Assembly: GCA_020632875.1 (NCBI GenBank)
Contig: JACKET010000024.1
Location: forward strand, 46,801 to 110,800
Length of the DNA: 64,000 nucleotides
Origin: Alphaproteobacteria bacterium
Lineage (GTDB): Bacteria > Myxococcota_A > UBA796 > GCA-2862545
Direction of reading: 5' to 3'
The translations under genes and the position numbers were made by a program. Shown in pieces: positions 23,263-32,360 of the stretch. The notes below the pieces were generated by a model. It worked only from the letters and a program-made list of their open reading frames with translations, made no database searches and had not been told where the DNA came from. Each line of letters starts with the position of its first letter. Position 1 is the stretch's first letter.

Positions 23263-25071
23263 ATGCGTCACACTTCGGTCACCGTGCTCCTCGTCCTCGC
23301 GGGCTGCCCCGCACCCACGGTCGCGCCGCTCGAATGCACCGTCACGGAGCACGACTTCGCCAGCATCCGCTTCGACGACGTGCATGCGACCCCTGGAGGT
23401 ACCGTGTACGCCGCGGGTCCCCGCGGGCTCTCGGTTCGCACGCCCGACGGCACGTGGGGCGTCGATCTGGCGGCCCCACCCGGGATCTCGCGGGTCGCAG
23501 GGCACGGCGAGGACGTGTGGATCGCCAGTGACGCAGGCGTGTTCCGGCTCGACGGAGGCGCGTGGGTCGACACCGCGGCGCCGGTCGGCGGCACGCTCGT
23601 CGTCCGCGGGCCCTCCGACGTGCGCCTCGTCTTCGTGTTCCCGCCCCCGCCCGATGTGGCCGGCCCCCTACCGATCCACGTGCGGCAGTGGGACGGGGCC
23701 GCGTGGTCGCCGTCCGAGACCCACGTCATCGGGGGCCATGCGAGGGCGTTCGACTCGCTCCCGGACGGGCGCCTCGTCGCGCTCGCATCGAACGCGTTGT
23801 GGGTGGAAGGCGAGGCCGGGTGGGAGGGGCTGCCGACCGGATTCGGCACGCCCTGGGGCGTGAGTGCGGCCCCCGACGGCACGCTGCTGGCGTTCGGCGA
23901 CGGGGTGGCGCTCGGCGACGCGTCGGGCCTCGCCCCTTCCGACCCGGGCGTCTCCGGTGTCGAGGTGTGGGTCGACGGTCTGGCGCGGGGGGCCGACGAT
24001 CTGTGGCTCCTGGGCCGGTCGAGCGCCTTCGATGGATCCCGGCCCTCGATCGTCGCGCACTGGGATGGCGCGGGCTGGTCGGTCGTCCCCCACGACGCCA
24101 CGGTCGCACTCTCGGCCATCGCCGCCCTGGACGACGGGGTCGTGGTGGTCGGTGGGATCGCGGGGCGGGCCGCAGCACTGGGCGATGCCAGCGGGCTATC
24201 GGCCGAGATCGACACCGCGGCTCCCGACCGGCTCGAGCTGCTCGCCGTCGACGACGTCACCGGTGAAGCCCTGGGCGCTTCGCCCTTCGTCAGCGCCACG
24301 GCGTCCGGTGACGACTGGCAGACGCACCCACTCCGCGAGCTCGATGGCTACCTGTCCGAGGTCGCGGTGTCCGACGGGCGCATCGCCGCGGGGTTGCTCC
24401 GCGGGCAGCTCGTCGTGGCGGACGAATCCGGCACCCGTCGCTCCGAAGCTCCCGACGGCATGAGCGTGAACCACCTGTGTGGGGCGTCCGGAACGCTCTT
24501 CGCGCTGGGGTCCGTCCCGTCTCAGGAGCCGCGGGGTCTGGTCGAGCGCGGTGCGGGGTGGGAGCCTCTCGATCTCTCGGGTCTTCCGCGCGGCGCTTTC
24601 GCCGCCTCCTGCTGGGCGGACACGCCGGAGCGTCTGTGGATCGGTCTCGCGACCGAACAGGGCGGCGCCGTCGCGCTGTGGGACGGCGAGGGCACGAGCG
24701 TCGTGGCCTCGCTGCCCGTCGTGCCGGGCTGGATGGCGCGTCAGAGCGACGGGAGGCTGTGGATGCTGGGCGCCGAGCCGGGCCAGGTCCCGGGAGGGTG
24801 CAGCTTCGACGGGCGTTTCGCGACGTTCGAGCCCCAGATTCCGCGCGGCACCCGCGCGTTGCACATCGCGGGGGACGGCACCCGGTTCGCGGCGGTCTTC
24901 GACCCGGATTCCGACGAGCCGCCTACGATTCGATCCCGCGAGCCCGGTGCGACCGCGTGGAGCGTCGTCGCGACCTCGATCGGGCCGCTCCGGACCCTCG
25001 CGGGCCACGGAGACGACGTGTGGGCGCTGCTCGACAGCGGCGACCGCGCCTGGAGTCGGACCTGCCGGTGA
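23263..25071 (+). CDS. Exported lipoprotein, beta-propeller-like, unknown function
   Basis: A 602-residue lipoprotein (MRHTSVTVLLVLAGC, Cys15). The mature part is a long series of weak repeats with the pattern of short beta strands ending in aromatic-acidic turns (DVWIASDAGVFRLDGGAWVD; DRLELLAVDDVTGEA; DGRLWMLGAEPG), as in two-bladed propeller or Kelch/WD-like sensors. No catalytic motif is visible. It follows the propeller lipoprotein at 21837 by 25 bases, with TATCCT immediately upstream of its SD, so it might have its own promoter. The 3' end is convergent with the DUF4139-like gene across 18 bases. Confidence 0.65.
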   Translation: MRHTSVTVLLVLAGCPAPTVAPLECTVTEHDFASIRFDDVHATPGGTVYAAGPRGLSVRTPDGTWGVDLAAPPGISRVAGHGEDVWIASDAGVFRLDGGAWVDTAAPVGGTLVVRGPSDVRLVFVFPPPPDVAGPLPIHVRQWDGAAWSPSETHVIGGHARAFDSLPDGRLVALASNALWVEGEAGWEGLPTGFGTPWGVSAAPDGTLLAFGDGVALGDASGLAPSDPGVSGVEVWVDGLARGADDLWLLGRSSAFDGSRPSIVAHWDGAGWSVVPHDATVALSAIAALDDGVVVVGGIAGRAAALGDASGLSAEIDTAAPDRLELLAVDDVTGEALGASPFVSATASGDDWQTHPLRELDGYLSEVAVSDGRIAAGLLRGQLVVADESGTRRSEAPDGMSVNHLCGASGTLFALGSVPSQEPRGLVERGAGWEPLDLSGLPRGAFAASCWADTPERLWIGLATEQGGAVALWDGEGTSVVASLPVVPGWMARQSDGRLWMLGAEPGQVPGGCSFDGRFATFEPQIPRGTRALHIAGDGTRFAAVFDPDSDEPPTIRSREPGATAWSVVATSIGPLRTLAGHGDDVWALLDSGDRAWSRTCR

Positions 25072-25089
25072 TGGACGGCGCCCGGGCGC

Positions 25090-27069
25090 TCACCCCGCGT
25101 CGGCCGTCGCGTCGGCGAGGGGCTTCAGCAGGGCCGTGATCTCGGCCGCCTTGCGGTCGCGCGTCTCGCGGAGCGTGGCCTCGCGCTCGTCGAGCTTCCG
25201 CACCTCCGACTCCACCGTGGCGGCGCGCCGGGTGAGCGGCTGGGTGCCGTCCGAGCCCTCGGCGGCCGTGAGGCTCGCGCGGAGCCCGTCCAGCTCGGTG
25301 CGGGCGCGGGTGCGCTCCGCCGCGATGCCCGCGATCTCGGCGTCGATCCCGTCGATCGCCTCCCGGATCTTCGCCGCGTTCCGCAGCACGCCCGCATCCG
25401 CGAGCTCGCGCTCCGCCCAGTCCCGCCAGGTCGCGGCGGCCACCTCGGCGGGCGCGAAGCTGCGGCGGGACGTGGTCTGCGAGGTCACCACCTGATCCGT
25501 GCTGCCCGCGTCGAACGGCAGCACCACCCAGGTCCAGCCGGAGTGGGGGTCGATCTCCGTGCGCAGCTCGCCCTGCACCTCCTCGCTGGGGGAGAGCGCG
25601 AGGCCCAGCCACAGGTCGCGGCTCCGGCCGCTGCGATTGCGCACCGCGAAGGTGTGCACCGTCGGGACGACCTCGCGCACCGTCACGCGGTCCTTCGCGA
25701 ACACGAGCTCGTCGGGACGGGCCGGATTGCGCGCGGACGTGCGATCGAGGTCGACGTCCAGCTCGTTCCCGAAGGTCACCATCTGGGTCTCGTCGGGCTT
25801 GAGGCGCTCGAGGCGGGCCTCGCCCGCGAGACCGCCGGACTGGAGCACGGTCACGACACCCGCAGGCAGCGTCCGGTCGGTGCCGTTCTTCATCCACATC
25901 CCCGACCGCGCGGCGCTGGAGCCGGGCTCGAACACCACGGCCGCCTCCACGGGGACACCCTCCTGCACGAGCGGTACGAGCGCGCTGTGGTGGGCGGGCA
26001 GGTCCACCGGGGTGGTCACGCGGTACACGAACTGCGTCGGGGTCTCGACGGGCTCCGCGGTCTTGAGCTGCGCGGCCGTCGCCGACACGCTGCCGACCCC
26101 GCCGTACCCGTACGACGAGCCGCCGCCGCCCATCCCGGTCCCGCTCATCCCCATCCCGTAGCTCCCGCTCGAGGCGGCGTTCCACATCTCGTCCGGCGTG
26201 GCGGTGGTGAGCTGGCTGACCGTCGCGAGGTCCACGGGCGGGGCGACGAGCTCGCGCTCGGCGTAGCGCGGGGCGGCGAGCGGGTAGAGGAAGCTGTCGG
26301 GCTCGCCGTTGGCCAGCTCCACGCTCACGTCGCGCCAGGCCTCGTCGGTGTCGTTGTGGATGAGCGCCCAGGCCTGCAGGTCGGCGCTGCCGTCCTCCGG
26401 GTCGATCACGCGGTACGAGACGCGCCAGACCGCGCTCTCCGCGAGGTAGCCGAGGCCGAGCCGGCCGCCCTTCTCGAGCTGCACGTCGAGCGCGTTCGGG
26501 CGCTGCGCCCGGGTCCGGGCGAGCGTGCGCGCGGCCGTGGCGAGGCGGTCCGTCACCTCCGGCTCGTCGGAGCGGATGGCTTCGACGCGGTCGGTGGTGG
26601 TGCGGTGGATCACGCCGTCCGCGGCGAGCACGGTGAGCGCGTACTCGTTCGCGAGCACGTCGATCGCGGCGGTCTGCGTGGGACGCGTGAGCTCGAGGGG
26701 ACCGCTCACGTCGACGAGCACGCCCTTCAGGTCGCCGTCCGCCGTCTTCAGCGTGACGCTCGCGCCCATGAGCGCGGTGAGCGCGTCGGCGAAGCCCATG
26801 CGGTTCTCGGGCAGCCCGGCCTTGATGCGCGCTGCGTCGTCACCGAGCGCCGAGGGGAACGAGATGGCGCCGAGCTCCACGTCACCGCCCAGCACCACGA
26901 GCGTCTTCAGCGCGTCGTCGAGGTGGCTCGTGGGGACGGGGAGCGACGTGGCGTCCTTCACGATGCCGTCGCGCTCGTACCAGGCCACGCCGGTCTCGTA
27001 GAAGCGGATGCGGCGCACCGGGAGCACGTCGGCGGCAGAAGCGGGCAGGAACAGGGACAGGACGAGCAT
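25090..27069 (-). CDS. DUF4139-like exported protein with Gly/Met-rich insert and C-terminal coiled coil
   Basis: A 659-residue protein with a signal peptide (to about residue 13, ending ASA). The early VRRIRFYETGVAWYERDG and the central GRLGLGYLAESAVWRVSYRVID segment, followed by DVSVELANGEP, match the DUF4139 / mucoidy-inhibitor-like pattern of beta-strand-rich envelope proteins. An unusual insert at about 306-332 is rich in Gly, Met, Tyr and Ser (GSYGMGMSGTGMGGGGS). The last 120 residues are a predicted coiled coil (KIREAIDGIDAEIAGIAAER; KLDEREATLRETRDRKAA). The molecular role is unknown. The gene follows an FG-GAP lipoprotein gene on the same strand, separated by a hairpin. Confidence 0.7.
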   Translation of the reverse strand: MLVLSLFLPASAADVLPVRRIRFYETGVAWYERDGIVKDATSLPVPTSHLDDALKTLVVLGGDVELGAISFPSALGDDAARIKAGLPENRMGFADALTALMGASVTLKTADGDLKGVLVDVSGPLELTRPTQTAAIDVLANEYALTVLAADGVIHRTTTDRVEAIRSDEPEVTDRLATAARTLARTRAQRPNALDVQLEKGGRLGLGYLAESAVWRVSYRVIDPEDGSADLQAWALIHNDTDEAWRDVSVELANGEPDSFLYPLAAPRYAERELVAPPVDLATVSQLTTATPDEMWNAASSGSYGMGMSGTGMGGGGSSYGYGGVGSVSATAAQLKTAEPVETPTQFVYRVTTPVDLPAHHSALVPLVQEGVPVEAAVVFEPGSSAARSGMWMKNGTDRTLPAGVVTVLQSGGLAGEARLERLKPDETQMVTFGNELDVDLDRTSARNPARPDELVFAKDRVTVREVVPTVHTFAVRNRSGRSRDLWLGLALSPSEEVQGELRTEIDPHSGWTWVVLPFDAGSTDQVVTSQTTSRRSFAPAEVAAATWRDWAERELADAGVLRNAAKIREAIDGIDAEIAGIAAERTRARTELDGLRASLTAAEGSDGTQPLTRRAATVESEVRKLDEREATLRETRDRKAAEITALLKPLADATADAG

Positions 27070-27117
27070 GCGAACCTCCGCCGCGTTGGGACCACCCGCC
27101 CGCGCGACGGTTTCCGC

Positions 27118-27145
27118 GTGCGGGCCGGATTGACCGGACCCGCAC
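27118..27145 (-). terminator. Terminator-like hairpin after the FG-GAP lipoprotein gene
   Basis: GTGCGGGCCGG (27118-27128) pairs with CCGGACCCGCAC (27134-27145), an 11-bp stem with one bulged A and a 5-base ATTGA loop. On the minus strand it lies 17 bases after the stop at 27162 and 49 bases before the next start. No U-tract follows. Confidence 0.45.
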
Positions 27146-27161
27146 AGCTGTCCAGCTCATG

Positions 27162-28493
27162 TCACGGGGTCGCCGATCCCGACGGGAACACCACGATCTG
27201 TCCCCCTCCCGGTACGCCCGGCACGTCCTTCCACTCGTAGGTGAGGAAGAGCTCGTCCGCGCCGTCTCCATCGAGGTCGACGGCGTGCATCTCGGCTCCG
27301 GTCTGGGAGGGATCGAGGCGGATCACGGCGTCGGGTGCCGAAGGGCTGCCGAGGTCGAGGGGCCCGAGCCGCATCGCGATCCCGGTGCCCGTGGCGCCGG
27401 GGACGGTCACGTCCCCGCGGCCGTCGCCGTCGAAGTCCCCGGCGCGGAAATGCGTCGCTTCGGTGACCGCATTGGCGTCGATGGAGAGCACCCCCTCGGG
27501 GGTCCCGCCCGCCAGGATCCCGTAGAGGAGGTCGGGTGAGCCGTTCGCCAGGCTCAGCAGGAGGTCCTGGACGCCATCCCCCGTGGTGTCGTCCATCGTC
27601 TCGACCCCCCAGATCTGGCCGCCCGGGGGTGCCGTGAGCTCCACGGCGGGGCCACCGATTCGTACGCCCGGCTCGAACGGGCCCAGCTCGATCCGGACCC
27701 GATCGATGTCGGAGCACGCCAGATCACCCTGCCCATCGCAGTCCCAGTCGAGAGCGGCGAAGGGGAATGCCCAGGGACAGCCTGGAATCCCGGTGATCTC
27801 TGGCACGCCCAGGGGGTTCCGGATCAGGAAGCCGCCGGGGATGTTGCCGAACTGGGATCCTGCCAGGATCTCCGCCGCGCCATCCCCATCGAGATCCGCG
27901 GCGTCGAGCAGGCCGATCTTCCCGTCCAGCACGAATACCGGAGGGACGCTGGACAGGGAGAGGCTGGAGGTGACGGGGTGCGGCAGGACCCACACGTCCT
28001 CGGCTCCGATGGCCAGGTCGTCCTGGCCGTTGCCATCGAAGTCGGCGATGGCGATGTATTGCGGCATCGACCCGCTGATCACGACATCCGCGTCGGCCAT
28101 TCGCATCTGGCCGGCGATCGGCCCGTAGAAGAGGAACACGGCGCCTTCGTCGTCCGAGCTGCCCGCGGCGATGGCGAGATCGGGGATCCCGTCCCCGTTC
28201 AGATCGCCGACCGCGGGATCGGTATGCAGCATCTGATCCTCGACGCTCCCGTCGATGATGGCGACGGCGCAGCCCTCCGCAGCGAAGGCACCGCCCACGG
28301 CGGAGCCGCAGGTGTCACTGAATGGCGGAGGCGGCGTCTCTGCCGGCTGAGAGGTGAAGCGACAGGTCGGCGGGTCGGTGTCGGGATCGGTGTCCGCGTC
28401 GGTGTCGGGATCGACGACCGGGTCGGGGTCGGTGGGAGCGGTCTGGACCCGCGAACAGGCTGCCAGGAGTGCGAGCGAAGCTGCGATACGCAT
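27162..28493 (-). CDS. FG-GAP/VCBS-repeat lipoprotein
   Basis: A 443-residue lipoprotein (lipobox LAAC, Cys13) with a short Asp/Pro/Thr linker (PDPVVDPDTDADTD), then calcium-binding FG-GAP-type blades: VGDLNGDGIPDLAIA, IADFDGNGQDDLAIG, AADLDGDGAAEILAG, LDWDCDGQGDLAC, DTTGDGVQDLLLS, AGDFDGDGRGDVTV and AVDLDGDGADELFL. Seven D-x-(D/N)-G-D/N loops suggest a seven-bladed integrin-alpha-like propeller, probably a surface adhesion or binding protein. The ATG at 28493 is used; it diverges from the UbiD gene at 28621 across 127 bases in which I see no clear promoter. Confidence 0.82.
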   Translation of the reverse strand: MRIAASLALLAACSRVQTAPTDPDPVVDPDTDADTDPDTDPPTCRFTSQPAETPPPPFSDTCGSAVGGAFAAEGCAVAIIDGSVEDQMLHTDPAVGDLNGDGIPDLAIAAGSSDDEGAVFLFYGPIAGQMRMADADVVISGSMPQYIAIADFDGNGQDDLAIGAEDVWVLPHPVTSSLSLSSVPPVFVLDGKIGLLDAADLDGDGAAEILAGSQFGNIPGGFLIRNPLGVPEITGIPGCPWAFPFAALDWDCDGQGDLACSDIDRVRIELGPFEPGVRIGGPAVELTAPPGGQIWGVETMDDTTGDGVQDLLLSLANGSPDLLYGILAGGTPEGVLSIDANAVTEATHFRAGDFDGDGRGDVTVPGATGTGIAMRLGPLDLGSPSAPDAVIRLDPSQTGAEMHAVDLDGDGADELFLTYEWKDVPGVPGGGQIVVFPSGSATP

Positions 28494-28620
28494 CGTGTGT
28501 CTCCGAGTGGGGGCGGTGCGGGACTGGCGTCGAGCGTACCTCAGGCGGACGACCCCTGTCCCGTCGCCCGCGCAACGGTCCGCTGCGCCACGCGGGCGCC
28601 ACCGTCCGTTAGGCGGCTGC

Positions 28621-30414
28621 ATGATCCGAGACATCCAGCACTTCATCTCCGTGCTCCAGCGCGAGGGCGAGATCGTCGAGATCGACGCCGAGGTCGACCC
28701 CAATCTCGAGATGGCCGAGGTCCACCGCCGCGTCATCGCGGCCGGCGGCCCCGCGCTGCTCTTCAAGAACCCGAAGGGCTACGAATTCCCCGTCGTGACG
28801 AACCTGTTCGGCACCCCGAAGCGCATCGACCTCGCGTTCGGCGGGCGCCCGCGGCAGTTCGTGACCGACGCCGTGCGGCTGATGCACGAGCTCGTGCCGC
28901 CGACCTTCGGCAAGGTGTGGGCCGAGCGCGATTTCTTCCTGCAGGGCCTGAAGATCGGGATGAAGACCGTCGCGAGCGGCCCGGTCACCGAGGTCGTCGA
29001 CCAGCCGCCCGCCATCGATCGCATCCCGATGCTCAAGTCGTGGCCGCAGGATGGGGGCGACTTCGTCACCCTGCCGCTCGTCTACACCGAGCACCCGGTC
29101 GACGGTCGCCACAACCTCGGCATGTACCGCATCCATCGCCACGGGCCCGACACGACCGGGATGCACTGGCAGATCGGCAAGGGCGGGGGCTTCCACCACC
29201 ACATCGCACGCGAGCGCGGCGAGAACCTGCCCGTCACGCTGTTCGTGGGCGGCCCGCCCGGCCTGATCGTGTCCGCCATCGCGCCGCTGCCCGAGAACGT
29301 GCCCGAGCTCCTGCTCGCCAGCCTGCTGCTGGGCGAGCGCCTGCCGCGCGCGAAGAACCCCGTCGGGCCGCACCCGCTCATCGCGGGCTGCGAGTTCGCG
29401 TTCATCGGCCACGTGAAGCCGAACGAGGTCGCGCCAGAGGGGCCGTTCGGCGACCACTACGGCTACTACAGCCTCCAGCACGACTACCCGGTGTTCCACG
29501 TCGAGGCGCTGGCCCACCGCAAGAACGCCGTCTGGCCCGCCACCGTCGTGGGCAAGCCGCGCCAGGAGGACCTGTTCATCGGCGACTACCTGCAGGATCT
29601 GCTGTCGCCGATCTTCCCCGTCGTCATGCCGAACGTCAGAGACCTCTGGTCGTACGGCGAGACCGGCTACCACGCGCTCGCCGGGGCCGTCGTCGAAGAG
29701 CGGTTCCGCCGCGAGGCGATGGCGGCGGCGTTCCGCATCCTCGGCGAGGGCCAGCTCGCGCTCACGAAGTTCCTGTGGGTGGTCGACCAGCCGCTCGACC
29801 TCCGCGATCCCAAGGCGGTCCTGACGCACCTGCTGCCGCGGTTCCGCCCCGAGACCGACCTGTACGTGCTGTCGAACCTGTCGATGGACACGCTCGACTA
29901 CTCCGGCCCCGAGGTGAACCTCGGGAGCAAGGGCGTGATGCTCGGCGTTGGCGAGCCGTGGCGCGACCTGCCGAAGGAATGCCCGCCCGCATCGGGTCCG
30001 GTGCGCGGCATCGCCGTGTTCTGCCCGGGCTGTCTGTGCGTCTCGGGCCCGTCGTTCGCCGAAGACCCCGACTTCGCGGCCTGGGTGGTGAAGCACTTCT
30101 GGGACTGGCCGCTCATCTGCGTCGTCGACGATGCCGAGAAGGCCGCCAGCACGAACATCCGCTGGCTGTGGACCGTCTTCACCCGCTTCGAGCCCGCCGC
30201 CGACATCCACGCCGCAGGGCAGCGCGTGGTCCGCCACCACATCGTGTACGAGGGCGCCATCGCGATCGACGCCCGCATGAAGCCGACGTACCCCGACGAG
30301 CTGTTCTGCGACCCCGACACCGCGAAGACCGTGTCGGACCGGTGGAGCGAGTACTTCCCCGGCGGCGGCGTCGAGATGGGCGACTCCGACGCGGGGCACC
30401 TGGACGAGGCGTAG
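28621..30414 (+). CDS. UbiD-family (prenylated-FMN) decarboxylase
   Basis: A 597-residue member of the UbiD family, which decarboxylates (or carboxylates) aromatic or unsaturated acids using prenylated FMN made by UbiX. Family landmarks are the N-terminal DIQHFISVLQREGEIVEID, GPALLFKNPKG, the prFMN/Mn-binding segment around MHWQIGKGGGFHHHIARERG (about 181-200), VTLFVGGPPGL, and EGPFGDHYGYYS (about 276-287), which contains the active-site acidic residue. The length is larger than E. coli UbiD (about 500) owing to the C-terminal third, which has a Cys-rich segment (CPGCLCVSG). No UbiX is in the window, so the substrate (quinone precursor or other) is open. Confidence 0.88.
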   Translation: MIRDIQHFISVLQREGEIVEIDAEVDPNLEMAEVHRRVIAAGGPALLFKNPKGYEFPVVTNLFGTPKRIDLAFGGRPRQFVTDAVRLMHELVPPTFGKVWAERDFFLQGLKIGMKTVASGPVTEVVDQPPAIDRIPMLKSWPQDGGDFVTLPLVYTEHPVDGRHNLGMYRIHRHGPDTTGMHWQIGKGGGFHHHIARERGENLPVTLFVGGPPGLIVSAIAPLPENVPELLLASLLLGERLPRAKNPVGPHPLIAGCEFAFIGHVKPNEVAPEGPFGDHYGYYSLQHDYPVFHVEALAHRKNAVWPATVVGKPRQEDLFIGDYLQDLLSPIFPVVMPNVRDLWSYGETGYHALAGAVVEERFRREAMAAAFRILGEGQLALTKFLWVVDQPLDLRDPKAVLTHLLPRFRPETDLYVLSNLSMDTLDYSGPEVNLGSKGVMLGVGEPWRDLPKECPPASGPVRGIAVFCPGCLCVSGPSFAEDPDFAAWVVKHFWDWPLICVVDDAEKAASTNIRWLWTVFTRFEPAADIHAAGQRVVRHHIVYEGAIAIDARMKPTYPDELFCDPDTAKTVSDRWSEYFPGGGVEMGDSDAGHLDEA

Positions 30415-30417
30415 GCC

Positions 30418-31011
30418 CTACCGGTCCTGGCGGATCAGGGCCTCGATGCGCCCCTGCGCGCGCTCGGCGTCGGCGCGCTCCTGGTCGCTGCCGCGCTGGC
30501 GCTCGACGAGGCCCACGACGGTCGCGGTGAGCTCCCGGAGCCGCTCCGCGTTCGCGACGGGCGGGAGCGCCAGCGGGCCGTCGGGCGTCTCGACCTGGAT
30601 GGTGCGGGCCGTGCGGGTCACCGAGAGCTGGTCCCAGCGCCAGCAGACCGCGTCGGACGCACGCGGCCGGGTGTGCGGCGTCCCTGTCGGTGGGACCCGG
30701 TCGATCACGAGGCCGGTGCGGTCGGCGCGCACCCGCACCAGCTCCGGGACGGACGAGCGGATGCTCCGCACCGCCAGCACGAGCACGCCGACGAATGCGA
30801 GGGCCGGCGGCACGAGCGGGACCCACAGGGGGAGCCCGACGTCCAGCGCGGCGGTGATCCCCCCGAGGCCCGTCACGCCCACGAACGCGAGGAGCGCGTA
30901 GAGGAAGTGCTCGGCGGCGCGGTCGCGGGCCTCGGTGAACCCGCCAGGCACCAGGCACCATGTCTCGGCCTGCCCGTCGGTGTGGTGCTCGTCGTGCCAG
31001 CGCCGGGCCAT
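30418..31011 (-). CDS. Small membrane protein of unknown function
   Basis: A 197-residue protein with a charged N-terminus, two adjoining membrane helices at about 35-56 (HFLYALLAFVGVTGLGGITAAL) and 59-81, and a cytoplasmic C-terminal part of about 115 residues with a PH-like or DUF-type beta pattern (LVIDRVPPTG; WRWDQLSVTRTARTIQVET) ending in a Glu/Arg-rich helix. I do not recognise the family. The 3' end is convergent with the UbiD gene, three bases apart. The ATG at 31011 is the only start preserving the two helices without a long upstream extension. Confidence 0.62.
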   Translation of the reverse strand: MARRWHDEHHTDGQAETWCLVPGGFTEARDRAAEHFLYALLAFVGVTGLGGITAALDVGLPLWVPLVPPALAFVGVLVLAVRSIRSSVPELVRVRADRTGLVIDRVPPTGTPHTRPRASDAVCWRWDQLSVTRTARTIQVETPDGPLALPPVANAERLRELTATVVGLVERQRGSDQERADAERAQGRIEALIRQDR

Positions 31012-31060
31012 CGCGCCTCCACGGCCAGGATAGCGCGATACGGGAGCAGCGGGAGGTGCC

Positions 31061-31891
31061 GTGCCGGCCGACTGGATCGCGGGCTTCGAGGGCCGGGAGG
31101 CGCTCGCTGTCGGGGTGTCGCGCTGTGGGCGCGGCGTGGCCGTGCTCACGGCCACCGAGCTCCAGGGCGCGTGGGACGGGGCGGAGTGGCGGGTCCCGCT
31201 GAAGGGCCGTGCGCCGCGGGGATTCGCGCACCACGACGTGGTCTGGGGTCCCGACGGGCGCGTGGTGGCGGGCTCGGTGGGGGCGTTCGCGCTGGTCGAC
31301 GGCCGCACCGGTGCGCGCCTCGAGCGCTTCACGCGCGACGCCCACAGCGGCGTCGTTCGCCGCGGGCTGCTGGCGGGCGACCGCGTCGTGCTCGACGAGG
31401 GCACGATGCGCGTGCTCGACCTGCGCTCCGGCGAGGTCGCGCTCGAGATGCGCCCCGAGGTGAGCTTCATGGGCTCCCAGAACGCCGCGGCGGTCGACCC
31501 GACGGGGAGCTTCCTCGCGGTGGGCGGCGTGGAGGGCATGGACGCGGGCTGGTCCGAGCGCTTCGACCTCGCGACGGGCGCATCGCTCTCGCGGTCGGGC
31601 TCGGGCTACGCGATCGACGCCGTCGAGCTCGACCCCGAGGGCGGGCTGCTCTACCTCGACGACTACCTGGGCCTGGCCGGGTTCCGTCACACCGGCGACC
31701 GGGTCTCGGGCAACGACCTGTGGCTCGTGGGCGACGTGCTGTTCGTGGCGCACGGCAAGGGCGTCACGCGCCTCGAGCAGGACGGACCCCGCGCCGACTG
31801 GGCGGTCTCGTGGCCCACCTCGCTCTCGGTGGGCGACGACGGGCTGGTGGCCGTGGTGTCCGGCCAGAAGGTCCGATTCCACAGCTTCTGA
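31061..31891 (+). CDS. Beta-propeller-like cytoplasmic protein, unknown function
   Basis: A 276-residue protein without signal peptide. It shows repeated short-strand motifs with aromatic and Asp-Gly turns (VVWGPDGRVVAGSVGAF; DRVVLDEGTMRVLDLRSGE; AAAVDPTGSFLAVGGVEG; GLLYLDDYLGLAGF), as in WD40/quinoprotein-like propellers. It may be a protein-interaction scaffold; nothing more can be said. The GTG at 31061 follows GGGAGG closely. It is followed 34 bases later by a small lipoprotein gene on the same strand and diverges from the membrane protein gene at 30418. Confidence 0.6.
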   Translation: MPADWIAGFEGREALAVGVSRCGRGVAVLTATELQGAWDGAEWRVPLKGRAPRGFAHHDVVWGPDGRVVAGSVGAFALVDGRTGARLERFTRDAHSGVVRRGLLAGDRVVLDEGTMRVLDLRSGEVALEMRPEVSFMGSQNAAAVDPTGSFLAVGGVEGMDAGWSERFDLATGASLSRSGSGYAIDAVELDPEGGLLYLDDYLGLAGFRHTGDRVSGNDLWLVGDVLFVAHGKGVTRLEQDGPRADWAVSWPTSLSVGDDGLVAVVSGQKVRFHSF

Positions 31892-31925
31892 TCGTCCCGC
31901 ATGCGATGCTCCGCGCGGAGGTCGC

Positions 31926-32357
31926 ATGCTGTCCGTCCTGATCGCGCTCGCGTGCTCCGACCCGCCGCCTGCTCCCCAGCCGGTGGTCCAGGAGCAGCCG
32001 CCGCCCGAGCCCCTCCGGCCAGGCGAGCTCCGATTGTCCCGCAACGACGGGGAGAAGTGGGTGCTCGACGCGCCGACCCGCGCCGCGGTCGAGGCGTTGG
32101 AGCAGACGCTCCACGGCAAGGTGCCGATGAAGGTCGAGGAGGCGAACGCGATCGGCGACGACCTGTGGGGCCAGCTCGACACGCTGCTCGCGGAGTGCAC
32201 CCTGAAGGGCCCCGCGCGCCAGCAGATCGATCACTTCGTGAGCGCGTTCCGCCCCGAGGTGGTGGCCCTCCAGCGCGACACCACCCTCATCGGAGCCCGC
32301 GCACGCGTGCTGCGGCTCCAGCAGATGGTGTTCACGCTGAAGGAGTACGTGGAGTAG
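31926..32357 (+). CDS. Small lipoprotein of unknown function
   Basis: A 143-residue protein with a very short lipoprotein signal (MLSVLIALAC, Cys10), a Pro/Gln-rich linker (PPPAPQPVVQEQPPPEP) and a helical C-terminal domain (ALEQTLHGKVPMKVEEANAI; ARARVLRLQQMVFTLKEYVE). The domain may pack as a four-helix bundle. No family is recognised. It lies 34 bases after the propeller-like gene and is convergent with the dehydrogenase-like gene at 32361, three bases apart. Confidence 0.65.
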   Translation: MLSVLIALACSDPPPAPQPVVQEQPPPEPLRPGELRLSRNDGEKWVLDAPTRAAVEALEQTLHGKVPMKVEEANAIGDDLWGQLDTLLAECTLKGPARQQIDHFVSAFRPEVVALQRDTTLIGARARVLRLQQMVFTLKEYVE

Positions 32358-32360
32358 GCG